Part shown: piece after piece, positions 23,436-29,544 of the stretch
Layout: every line of letters begins with the position of its first letter
Position numbering within the stretch: position 1 is the first letter of the stretch
From: Elusimicrobiota bacterium
GTDB taxonomy: Bacteria; Elusimicrobiota; Elusimicrobia; UBA1565; UBA9628
Assembly: GCA_016212825.1 (NCBI GenBank)
Contig: JACRDS010000095.1
Location: 1 to 42,787, forward strand
Direction of reading: 5' to 3'
Length of the DNA stretch: 42,787 nucleotides
Program-made: the position numbers and the translations under genes
The notes under the pieces: model-generated
What the model saw: only the letters and a program-made list of their open reading frames with translations
The model's database searches: none
Told to the model about the DNA's origin: nothing

Positions 23436-24442
23436 GCGCTCCTCGCCGAAGTCAGGGCTTTCATGGTCTTGACGTTGAAGTAGCGGGGGTCGGTCAGGCT
23501 GTCCGGGAGCTTGCCCGCCTTGAAGGCGCGGCACAGGTCCCGGATGGCGTCCTCCACGCTGCGCTTGGGCCTGAAGCCCAGCCTGGCCGCGATCTTGCCG
23601 GAGGAGACGTGGTAGGAGCGCAGGTCGTCGGTCGGGCTGGCGACGATCTCGATGGGGGCCTTCTCCGGCATCTCGGCCTCCACCACGCGGCGCGCCATCT
23701 CCGCGAGCTGGGCGATGGTGTGGTTCTGGTAGCCGGCGTTGAAGGTATCGCCCGCGAGCTTGTCGTCCGGGAGCTCCAGCAGGAGGGCGTAGAGTTCGGC
23801 CATGTCCGCGATGTGCAGGTTGGGCCGCTTCTGGCTGCCTCCGAAGACCGTGACGCGGCGGTTGTTGACCGCCAGGTTGGTCAGGATGTTGACCGAGAGG
23901 TCCAGGCGCATGCGCGGGGAGTAGCCGCAGACCGTGGCCGGCCGGATGATGACCGTGCCGAAGGAGGGGGACTGATAGCGGCGCAGGATGTCCTCGCAGA
24001 GAGCCTTGTACCTGCTGTAGTCGGTGAGAGGCTTGAGAGGATGCTCCTCGGTGACCTCTGGCGACTCGCTGACCCCGTAGACCGAGCTCGAGGAGGCGTA
24101 GATGAACCGGCGCACGCCGGCGTCGCGGCAGGCCTTGACCATGGGCTCGAAGCAGTCGTAGTTGATGGACTTGCCCAGGCCGGCGTCGAGCTCGAAGCTG
24201 GGGTCGTTGGAGATGCAGGCCAGGTGGATGACCGCGTCGCAGCCCTTCACTTCCGCGGCCAGACGCGCGGTGTCGCGGATGTCGGCTTTGACGACCTTGA
24301 GCTTCGGGTGGGAGGGGAGGTTGCCTTTCCCATAGTACATGATGTCGTAGACTGCGACCTCGCGGCCGGCCTCGAGCAGCAGGGGCACGAGGACGCAGCC
24401 GACGTAGCCGGCGCCGCCCGTGATGAGAACCTTGCCCTTCAT
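23432..24442 (-). CDS. NAD-dependent epimerase/dehydratase (extended SDR), first gene of the ten-gene operon
   Basis: A 336-residue SDR with VLITGGAGYVGCVLVPLLLE, VYDIMYYGKGNL, VIHLACISNDPSFEL, IYASSSSVYGVSE, DYSRYKALCEDI (Tyr-x-x-x-Lys) and IIRPATVCGYSPRMRLD. The 'YYGKGNLP' and 'SNDPS' text is characteristic of a subgroup of epimerases found with HldE-like proteins in higher-carbon sugar loci. I use the ATG at 24442: it lies 7 bases after an extended -10 box (24458-24450), so it is probably leaderless. A TTG directly before it (24445) is less likely. Confidence 0.92.
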   Translation of the reverse strand: MKGKVLITGGAGYVGCVLVPLLLEAGREVAVYDIMYYGKGNLPSHPKLKVVKADIRDTARLAAEVKGCDAVIHLACISNDPSFELDAGLGKSINYDCFEPMVKACRDAGVRRFIYASSSSVYGVSESPEVTEEHPLKPLTDYSRYKALCEDILRRYQSPSFGTVIIRPATVCGYSPRMRLDLSVNILTNLAVNNRRVTVFGGSQKRPNLHIADMAELYALLLELPDDKLAGDTFNAGYQNHTIAQLAEMARRVVEAEMPEKAPIEIVASPTDDLRSYHVSSGKIAARLGFRPKRSVEDAIRDLCRAFKAGKLPDSLTDPRYFNVKTMKALTSARSA

Positions 24443-24449
24443 CAAGTGG

Positions 24450-24458
24450 ATTTTAGCA
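24450..24458 (-). promoter_or_regulatory. Extended -10 promoter of the ten-gene operon
   Basis: Minus-strand positions 24458-24450 read TGCTAAAAT (TG, C, TAAAAT). Seven bases (CCACTTG) separate it from the ATG at 24442, so the predicted first transcribed base is the A of the start codon. The box touches the outer edge of the tandem 9-bp duplication at the end of the RAYT element, so the insertion sits directly upstream of this promoter. Confidence 0.5.
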
Positions 24459-24475
24459 TTCCGGTGATTCCGGTG
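24458..24475. repeat. Tandem 9-bp duplication at the left end of the RAYT element
   Basis: ATTCCGGTG occurs twice in direct tandem (24458-24466 and 24467-24475). The second copy runs into the first bases of the left inverted repeat (GGTG). A comparable tandem duplication lies at the far outer repeat (26111-26132), but not at the inner one. Confidence 0.8.
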
Positions 24476-24495
24476 TCAGGCTTTCACGAAGTTCA
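24472..24495 (+). repeat. Left 24-bp inverted repeat of the RAYT element
   Basis: This 24-base sequence begins GGTGTCAGGCTTTC and ends ACGAAGTTCA. Its exact reverse complement occurs at 25407-25430 and again at 26093-26116. Its last three bases (TCA, 24493-24495) supply the TGA stop codon of the transposase gene. Confidence 0.95.
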
Positions 24496-25371
24496 TGTTC
24501 CATGCCGGTACATATCCCGGAGCAGATTGGAGACGGCTGACGGGACGCGATTGAGAAAGGCTGCAATCTCTGATGGACGGATTCCCCGCTCGACAGCCTG
24601 CTGGATGAGCATCCTTCGTGCCTGGGCAAGAGACCGCGATTTGCTGTTGCCGCGCATGGCGGAGAGGCCTAGGTTCCTCTCCGCGCAGACCTGGGCGGCG
24701 AGCTCCGCTACGGATTCCGTCGGGCCGGAGACCGTCTCCTGGCAGGACGCGTCTGCAACGAGGACATCGTTGGGGATGAATCCCATATCCGCCAGGTCGG
24801 TCCCGTCGTCCAACGTCCGACCGCCATTGGCGGATTTCGCGAGGAAGCGCTCATACTCTTCCGCGGCAATAGACTTGTCGGCATGGAATAAGGATAAGGG
24901 GAAATCTACATCCAGCAGCCCGTTCTTCTCGGGCCGTTTCAACTCCTCGTGCCCGCTCCACTTCCACTCTTCCGGTTTTTGGACGAGTCGGGACCTCGCC
25001 GGGTTGAGATGGATATATCGAAGAAGCCCAAGGAAATAGCGGTCATCCTCGCATGCAGGCGACAGGAACCTGCCTTGGAAGAGATGGCCGCGGCGGCTCC
25101 TCCACCTGTTGAAGGTCTGCGCGTAGCAGGTCAGCAGCCACTGCATGATCTGCGAGATGGCCGCGATATGCTGCCTGAGGAGGAGATGGAAATGGTTCGG
25201 CATGAGGCAGTAGGCATAAAGTTCGAACCGGAAGCGCTGCCTGGCTTTTTGCAGGAGCCGGGTGAATTCCGCAAAATCCTCGTCCTCAAGAAAAATCGGT
25301 TCTCCGCCATTGCCGCGGGACATGAGATGGTATATGATTCCCTTCTGGGGCCGTCTGTGAGGTCGTGCCAT
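24493..25371 (-). CDS. REP-associated tyrosine transposase (RAYT, Y1_Tnp family)
   Basis: A 292-residue single-strand transposase of the IS200/IS605-like Y1 superfamily. The N-terminus has IIYHLMSRGNG, the metal-binding HUH motif is MPNHFHLLL (H60, H62), and the nucleophile is most likely Tyr83 in LTCYAQTFNRW. RGHLFQGRF and LRYIHLNPARSRLV are RAYT hallmarks. The C-terminal third (about 245-292) has a DnaA-type helix-turn-helix (AVERGIRPSEIAAFLNRVPSAVSNLLRDM in parts), as in longer RAYTs, likely for repeat binding. All catalytic residues are present, so the gene looks intact. Its stop codon is formed by the left inverted repeat. Confidence 0.95.
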   Translation of the reverse strand: MARPHRRPQKGIIYHLMSRGNGGEPIFLEDEDFAEFTRLLQKARQRFRFELYAYCLMPNHFHLLLRQHIAAISQIMQWLLTCYAQTFNRWRSRRGHLFQGRFLSPACEDDRYFLGLLRYIHLNPARSRLVQKPEEWKWSGHEELKRPEKNGLLDVDFPLSLFHADKSIAAEEYERFLAKSANGGRTLDDGTDLADMGFIPNDVLVADASCQETVSGPTESVAELAAQVCAERNLGLSAMRGNSKSRSLAQARRMLIQQAVERGIRPSEIAAFLNRVPSAVSNLLRDMYRHGT

Positions 25372-25406
25372 GCTACTTATACGATCAAGGCGGCGGAAAG
25401 TTCCCG

Positions 25407-25430
25407 TGAACTTCGTGAAAGCCTGACACC
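25407..25430 (-). repeat. Right 24-bp inverted repeat of the RAYT element
   Basis: Exact reverse complement of 24472-24495. It ends 2 bases before the stop codon of the HAD gene. The bases 25421-25438 also form a short hairpin (GCCTGA, 6-base loop, TCAGGC) that includes the HAD stop codon. Confidence 0.95.
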
Positions 25431-25432
25431 CA

Positions 25433-26086
25433 TCAGGCGCGTTCGATGGAGCGCAGGACGCCGGGGAGGCCGCGCAGGTCGTCGATCTGCCAGCGGCAGG
25501 GAGGGAGCGTCCACTCGGCGGGAGAGCCTGCTCGCCGCACGAAACAGACCCCGGTCTCCCGGGCCGCGCGCCAATCGCTCTCCGCGTCTCCCACGAAGGC
25601 GACCTCCGTTTTCCGGAACGGGCCTTCGCGGAGGACGCGGCGGATGACGTCGGGTTTCTTGGCAGGCGAGCCCCAGGCCCGCTCGAAGAAGCCGAACAGC
25701 CGCCGGCGGCGCAGAATCAGTTCGAGTTCCTTGTCAGGGGTGCCGGAAGCGACGAAGAGCCGGCGCCGGCCCTTCTGCCCGCGCAGGAACTCCCTGGTCC
25801 CCGGTACGACCGGGCATTCCAGGACCCGGTCAAAGACCAGGCGGGAGAACTCGGCGGCTAGGCCGGCTGCTCGCCGTGCCGTGTAGGCCTCGCCCAGGAT
25901 CTTGGTACAGATATGGCGGAATTTCACGTGCCGGGAGATCCCCATATGGCGCCGATGGAAGTCTAGTATCTCCGGGATGCGGCCCGGGTGGTCCTTCTCG
26001 TAGAGCGCGCGGAAAGCGTCGGTCTTTATGTCCGTCGACTCTAGGATGACCCCGTCGCAGTCGAAGATGATGGCCTTGATTCTCAT
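25433..26086 (-). CDS. HAD-superfamily phosphatase (phosphoglycolate phosphatase-like)
   Basis: A 217-residue HAD subfamily IA hydrolase. Motif I is IIFDCDGVILES (nucleophile Asp and acid/base Asp), motif II LFVASGTPDKEL, motif III lysine in GSPAKKPDVIRRVL, and motif IV VAFVGDAESDWRAA. A four-helix cap lies between motifs I and II. It probably dephosphorylates a sugar phosphate. It has no clear ribosome site or promoter: its start is 6 bases from one 24-bp repeat and its stop 2 bases from another, so it may depend on read-through from the SDR operon upstream. It may be cargo of the RAYT element. Confidence 0.9.
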   Translation of the reverse strand: MRIKAIIFDCDGVILESTDIKTDAFRALYEKDHPGRIPEILDFHRRHMGISRHVKFRHICTKILGEAYTARRAAGLAAEFSRLVFDRVLECPVVPGTREFLRGQKGRRRLFVASGTPDKELELILRRRRLFGFFERAWGSPAKKPDVIRRVLREGPFRKTEVAFVGDAESDWRAARETGVCFVRRAGSPAEWTLPPCRWQIDDLRGLPGVLRSIERA

Positions 26087-26092
26087 GGATCG

Positions 26093-26116
26093 TGAACTTC
26101 GTGAAAGCCTGACACC
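26093..26116 (-). repeat. Third copy of the 24-bp RAYT repeat
   Basis: Identical to 25407-25430 and in the same orientation (two more flanking bases also match), hence a reverse complement of 24472-24495. It lies between the stop of the RmlD-like SDR and the start of the HAD gene. Confidence 0.95.
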
Positions 26117-26132
26117 AATTCGACACCAATTA
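26111..26132. repeat. Tandem 11-bp duplication at the outer repeat end
   Basis: GACACCAATTC (26111-26121) is followed directly by GACACCAATTA (26122-26132), 10 of 11 bases alike. The first copy contains the last 6 bases of the 24-bp repeat. The second copy supplies the TAA stop codon (26132-26130) of the SDR gene. Confidence 0.8.
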
Positions 26133-27017
26133 CAGGGACGCCGTCATGTCCCGGAGCCCTTCCGCCAGGCTCATGGGGGCGACGCCCAGGACCTTCCGCA
26201 TGCGCGCCGTGACGAAGCTCGTGTTGGACGGGCGGGGGGCGATGCCCTTGAAGAAGGAGCTGCGCACAGGGGTGATGAGGCTGGCGTCCAGGCCGAAGGC
26301 CCGGGCGACCGCCCGGGCGAACTCATAGCGGCTGACCGTGTCCTTCCCGGCCAGATGGAAGATCCCCCGCGGCTTCCTGCGCGCCAGCGCCCACAGGGCG
26401 CGGCCGGCTTGCCGGTTGTAGAGCGGGTTCTCGAACACGTCGTCCACCACGTTCATCCTCTTCCCTCGCCGGAGCTGGTCGTAGGTCCAGGTCGCGGTGT
26501 TGGGGCGGCAGACGGGATGGTTCCAGCCGTACATGAGGATCGGCCGCGCGATAGAGAAGCCCGTCAGGGTCTCCGAGACCAGCCGCTCGCACTCGACCTT
26601 GAGCCGGCCGTACTTGTTGACCGGCGCCAGGGGGCCATCCTCCCGGTAAGGGGGCTTCTTCCCGTCGAAGACCGCGTTGGTCGAGATGTAGACGAGGTAG
26701 GTCCCGGAGCGCCGGCAGGCCGACGTGACGTTGAGGGTGCCCACGATGTTGGATTCGAGGCTCTCCGCGTAGTGCGTCTCGACGTAGTCCACGCTGGCGA
26801 TGCCGGCCGCGTGGATGACGGCGTCGAATCGGGTCTTGGCGAAGAGGCGGTCCACGGCGCGCCGGTCCCGGATGTCCAGGACCATCTGCTTGGCGCGGGA
26901 GCCCTTGACCCGGTACGGCCGCTGGTGGAGGCTCCAGACGCGCCAGCCGGGGGGCAGGGTCTCCTCCATGCCTTTGCCGAGGAGCCCGGTCCCGCCCGTG
27001 ATGAGGATCGTCTTCAT
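26130..27017 (-). CDS. RmlD-like SDR
   Basis: A 295-residue atypical SDR: ILITGGTGLLGKGMEETL, DAVIHAAGIASVDYVE, VYISTNAVFDGKKPPYRED and the Tyr-x-x-x-Lys of NKYGRLKVECE, then IARPILMYGWN. These are the marks of 4-keto-sugar reductases of the RmlD family and of related nucleotide-sugar epimerases. It is the third gene of a leftward operon (glycosyltransferase, cytidylyltransferase, SDR), 6 bases after the cytidylyltransferase stop. Its stop codon lies inside a repeat-associated duplication, so the last few residues may differ from the ancestral protein. Confidence 0.88.
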   Translation of the reverse strand: MKTILITGGTGLLGKGMEETLPPGWRVWSLHQRPYRVKGSRAKQMVLDIRDRRAVDRLFAKTRFDAVIHAAGIASVDYVETHYAESLESNIVGTLNVTSACRRSGTYLVYISTNAVFDGKKPPYREDGPLAPVNKYGRLKVECERLVSETLTGFSIARPILMYGWNHPVCRPNTATWTYDQLRRGKRMNVVDDVFENPLYNRQAGRALWALARRKPRGIFHLAGKDTVSRYEFARAVARAFGLDASLITPVRSSFFKGIAPRPSNTSFVTARMRKVLGVAPMSLAEGLRDMTASL

Positions 27018-27023
27018 GGGCGG

Positions 27024-27785
27024 CTAGCGGCGGTCGCCCTTGGGCGCGGGCTGGGGCTTGGGCAGGGGCTGGCGCTCCAGGTTGGAGGAGAGGTCCGGGA
27101 TGCCGTTCTTCTTGAGCCAGAACTCCAGGCCCGGGAGCTGCCAGTGGAAATCGATGAGGCCCGGCCCCCAGGTCTTGATGGGCAGGACCTGGCGGCCCAG
27201 CCAGGGCCAGGAGCCGTCGCCCGAGGCCTTCTCCAGGTGGCCGGGCCGGAGCACGGTCACGCCCCAGGTGGGATGCCAGGCCGGCTTCGCCGCGCCCGCC
27301 GCGGGCAGGAAGGGCTCCAGGAGGCCGCCTTCGGTCTGACGCCGCGTCAGGCCCGGGGCCCAGCGCTCCAGGGGAGCCACGCTCAAAGCCGAGTCGAGCT
27401 CGGGCCGGTCGAGCAGGGCCTCGATGCCGGAGTCGATCATGTCCTTGGTCACGGCCGGGGCGTTGGGGAAGAGCACCACCAGCAGCTCGAGCCCGGTCTC
27501 CTCGCGGGCCAGGTCAGCCGAGGCCTGGAGGAAGCCGTGCCGCAGGTGGCCCTCCAAAGAGGGCTTGCCGGGGGGGGGGTCGATGATGACCGCGTCGTAC
27601 TGCAGGGCCGCGGCCTTGACCGGCGGCGAGCCCGTGACCGTGTAGATGCGGCGCACGTGCGCCGAGGTGCGCGCGGCCATGAGCGGGTAGGCGGGCATGG
27701 GCCGGCCCATGACCACGGCCTCGCCGCCGGGGAAATCAGCGGAGTCGTCGAGGTCCACGAGCAGGGCGCAGACGAGCTTGGTCAC
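27024..27785 (-). CDS. Degenerate NeuA-family cytidylyltransferase paralogue
   Basis: A 253-residue protein homologous to the cytidylyltransferase at 5390-6136. The shared C-terminal text is W-Q-L-P-x-x-E-F-W-L-x-x-N-G (here FHWQLPGLEFWLKKNG), and it has the same VLFPNAPAVTKDMID-type region. The N-terminal CTP signature is lost: where the family has Ala-Arg-x-Gly-Ser-Lys-Gly-x-Pro-x-Lys-Asn-Leu it has LVDLDDSADFPGGEAV, without the Arg and Lys that bind the triphosphate. It may be inactive, use another ligand, or be structural. The C-terminus is extended by a Pro/Lys-rich tail. The start is a GTG (27785) overlapping the upstream stop (GTGA). A 10-base G run lies inside (27570-27579). Confidence 0.75.
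   Translation of the reverse strand: MTKLVCALLVDLDDSADFPGGEAVVMGRPMPAYPLMAARTSAHVRRIYTVTGSPPVKAAALQYDAVIIDPPPGKPSLEGHLRHGFLQASADLAREETGLELLVVLFPNAPAVTKDMIDSGIEALLDRPELDSALSVAPLERWAPGLTRRQTEGGLLEPFLPAAGAAKPAWHPTWGVTVLRPGHLEKASGDGSWPWLGRQVLPIKTWGPGLIDFHWQLPGLEFWLKKNGIPDLSSNLERQPLPKPQPAPKGDRR
27570..27579. repeat. Ten-base G homopolymer in the degenerate cytidylyltransferase gene
   Basis: Ten consecutive G on the plus strand (C on the coding strand) encode the Pro-Pro-Pro of IIDPPPGKP. It is the longest mononucleotide run I noticed in the window. Slippage would shift the frame within the first third of the gene. Confidence 0.6.
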
Positions 27786-28744
27786 GGGGTCAGCTCCTCC
27801 AGGGCGCCGAAGGCCGCGGCCACGGTGGCGTCCCAGGTGTGGCGCTCCACGGTCTTGACGCCCTCGGCGATGAGCTGCAGGGAGAGGCCGCGCACGGACC
27901 AGAGTGTGGTCAGGGCCCCGGAGAGCGAGGCCGCGTCGCCCGCGTTGAAGAGCATCCCGTTCTTGCCGTCCATGATGAGCTCGGGGACCGCTCCGCAGCG
28001 CGGCGCGACCACGGGGCAGCCCTCGGAGAGGGCGTAGAGGGACATGGCCGGGAAGCCTTCCCCTCCGTTGGGGTTGACGTAGACCTTGGCGGAACGGAAG
28101 AACTCCATGATCTTGAGGTGCGGCAGGGGGCCGGGGAAGAGCACCCGCCCGGTCGGCAGGAGTCGGCGGGCGCGCTCCTGGATGGAGGGGAGGATCGGGC
28201 CCTCGCCCATGATGGTGAGGTGCCATTCGAAGCGCAGGCGGCCGGCCGCGGACATGAGCATCTCGAGCCCCGGCCGGCAGGCCTCGCTGAACCGGCAGGT
28301 GGTGACGATCTGGAAGTCCGCGGGCCGGGAGGCGCGCATGGTGACCAGAGCGATCTGGTTGGCCATGACCCGGTCGTAGGCGTAGGGCACGAGACGGGCC
28401 TTCTCTGCGGCTCCCCAGGACTGCGCCAGCTCCGCGAGATAGCGGCTGGGCACCAGGATGCGGTCCGCCTGGCGCAGGGCCTCGAGCAGGGGCGGGAGGT
28501 CCGCGGCCGGCACTTCGGCGAAGGAATCGATGAGCCGGACCGCGACCCTCCGGCTGGCTTCCCGCGCGGCCCGGATGGCGGCGGGCTGGAAGCTGTTGAT
28601 GAGCACGACGTCCGTCTCCGGCGAAGAGGCCCCGTTCGACAGCAACGTCTCGTGCCCGCGCGAGGCGGCGCGCCCGGCGAGTTCCCGGCAGAAGGCGTCC
28701 TCGCCGTAGGGGGACTCGGGATCCGGGACCAGGAGGATCTTCAT
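27782..28744 (-). CDS. Glycosyltransferase family 1 (GT-B) protein
   Basis: A 320-residue GT-B glycosyltransferase. The N-terminal domain begins ILLVPDPESPYGEDAF and includes ADRILVPSRYLAELAQSWG. The donor domain holds VTTCRFSEACRPG, WHLTIMGEGPI, and the GT1 signature NPNGGEGFPAMSLYALSEGCPVVAP in parts, with Glu of the EGFP-x-x-S-L-x-E motif and VPELIMDGKNGML. It is slightly short for GT1 (usually 350-400). First gene of a three-gene leftward operon; its ATG follows an extended -10 box (28768-28760) by 15 bases. It probably adds a sugar made by this locus to a surface glycan. Confidence 0.9.
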   Translation of the reverse strand: MKILLVPDPESPYGEDAFCRELAGRAASRGHETLLSNGASSPETDVVLINSFQPAAIRAAREASRRVAVRLIDSFAEVPAADLPPLLEALRQADRILVPSRYLAELAQSWGAAEKARLVPYAYDRVMANQIALVTMRASRPADFQIVTTCRFSEACRPGLEMLMSAAGRLRFEWHLTIMGEGPILPSIQERARRLLPTGRVLFPGPLPHLKIMEFFRSAKVYVNPNGGEGFPAMSLYALSEGCPVVAPRCGAVPELIMDGKNGMLFNAGDAASLSGALTTLWSVRGLSLQLIAEGVKTVERHTWDATVAAAFGALEELTP

Positions 28745-28759
28745 GGGGCCGCCTTTTTC

Positions 28760-28768
28760 ATTCTATCA
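28760..28768 (-). promoter_or_regulatory. Extended -10 promoter of the glycosyltransferase operon
   Basis: Minus-strand 28768-28760 reads TGATAGAAT (TG, A, TAGAAT). The TGA of the tlyA stop codon forms its first three bases. The distance to the ATG at 28744 is 15 bases, predicting a leader of about 8 bases. Confidence 0.45.
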
Positions 28769-29503
28769 AACTGAGACAAGGTGCAAGAACGATTCGATGT
28801 TGCCTTTGGGGCCGTGGACCGGGCATTCCATTGCGCCCGCTTCCCGCAGGGGCAGGCTGCGCAGGGCGTCCCGGACCCGCTCCAGGGCCAGGGCCCGGTG
28901 CTCCATGCGGCGCACTACGCCTTTGGGCGCGAGCTTGGGCTCCAGCTCGAACTGGGGTTTGACCAGGGCCAGGATGTCGAAGGGGACGGCCAGGCAGGGC
29001 ACGACGTGGGGCAGGACTTTGGACAGGGAGATGAAGGAGACGTCCGCCACGGCCAGGTCCGGCCGGGGGTCGAACATCCCGGGGCGCAGGTCCTTGGCGT
29101 GGAGTTGCTCCAGGCTGCGCACGCGCCCGTCGGCGCGCAGCCGGGCGTGCAGCTGGGCCGTGCCCACGTCCACGGCGTAGACCTTGGCCGCGCCGCGCGA
29201 GAGGAGGCAGTCCGTGAAGCCGCCGGTGGAGGCGCCCAAGTCGAGGCAGACCCGGCCTTGCACCCGGACCGGGAAGCGGTCCAGGGCTGCGGCGAGCTTG
29301 AGCCCGCCGCGCGAGACGAAAGGGTTGGGGTCGGAGAGGACTTCCACGCGGGCGTCGGCGGGCAGGGTGGTCCCGGCCTTGGCGTCAGGCCGGCCCTCCA
29401 CCCGCACCTGCCCGGCCAGGATGGCGGCCTGGGCGCGGGCCCGCGTTTCGAAGAGGCCGCGCTCCACGAGCAGGGCGTCGAGCCTGAACCTGGCGGTCTT
29501 CAT
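28766..29503 (-). CDS. tlyA: TlyA family rRNA 2'-O-methyltransferase
   Basis: A 245-residue TlyA protein. Residues about 5-65 form an S4 RNA-binding domain (RLDALLVERGLFETRARAQA, GQVRVEG), followed by the linker NPFVSRGGLKLAAAL. The FtsJ-like methyltransferase fold has VCLDLGASTGGFTDCLL, VYAVDVGTAQLHARLR, LAVADVSFISLSKVLP and LVKPQFELEP. TlyA proteins methylate ribose in 16S and 23S rRNA. This is the one housekeeping-type gene embedded in the sugar island. Its start faces the EamA gene across 41 bases of AT-rich DNA holding back-to-back -10 boxes; TAGAAT at 29525-29520 could serve tlyA. Confidence 0.95.
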   Translation of the reverse strand: MKTARFRLDALLVERGLFETRARAQAAILAGQVRVEGRPDAKAGTTLPADARVEVLSDPNPFVSRGGLKLAAALDRFPVRVQGRVCLDLGASTGGFTDCLLSRGAAKVYAVDVGTAQLHARLRADGRVRSLEQLHAKDLRPGMFDPRPDLAVADVSFISLSKVLPHVVPCLAVPFDILALVKPQFELEPKLAPKGVVRRMEHRALALERVRDALRSLPLREAGAMECPVHGPKGNIESFLHLVSV

Positions 29504-29519
29504 AGAGGGGTCCGAGTCG

Positions 29520-29537
29520 ATTCTATGATAATATTAT
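29520..29537. promoter_or_regulatory. Divergent tlyA / EamA promoter region
   Basis: The AT-rich stretch contains TATTAT (29532-29537) on plus, exactly 7 bases before the EamA ATG at 29545, and TAGAAT (29525-29520) on minus, 16 bases before the tlyA ATG. GATAAT (29527-29532) is an alternative plus box. No ribosome-binding site precedes either gene, which fits leaderless transcripts, at least for EamA. Confidence 0.4.
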
Positions 29538-29544
29538 CGCGCTT

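Larger units (their letters stand above)
24472..25430 (-). mobile_element. RAYT/IS200-like element with 24-bp inverted repeats
   Basis: A 959-base unit bounded by perfect 24-bp inverted repeats and carrying one Y1-type transposase gene. Base composition is visibly less GC-rich than the neighbours. REP-associated tyrosine transposases normally recognise palindromic repeats near their gene; the perfect copies here and a third solo copy at 26093-26116 fit that. The element lies between the promoter of the ten-gene operon and a HAD gene. Confidence 0.85.
24472..26116 (-). mobile_element. Possible larger unit: RAYT plus HAD cargo between the outer repeats
   Basis: The left repeat (24472-24495) and the third repeat copy (26093-26116) are in inverted orientation and enclose both the transposase and the HAD gene in 1645 bases. 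Short tandem duplications occur at just these two outer ends. This suggests, but does not prove, that the whole segment arrived or moves as one unit. The alternative is a simple RAYT element plus a separate solo repeat. Confidence 0.4.

Noticed and set aside
24472-26116. CRISPR array (three copies of a 24-bp repeat)
   Set aside because: One copy is inverted, spacing is hundreds of bases and the intervals are genes, so it is a transposase-linked repeat.
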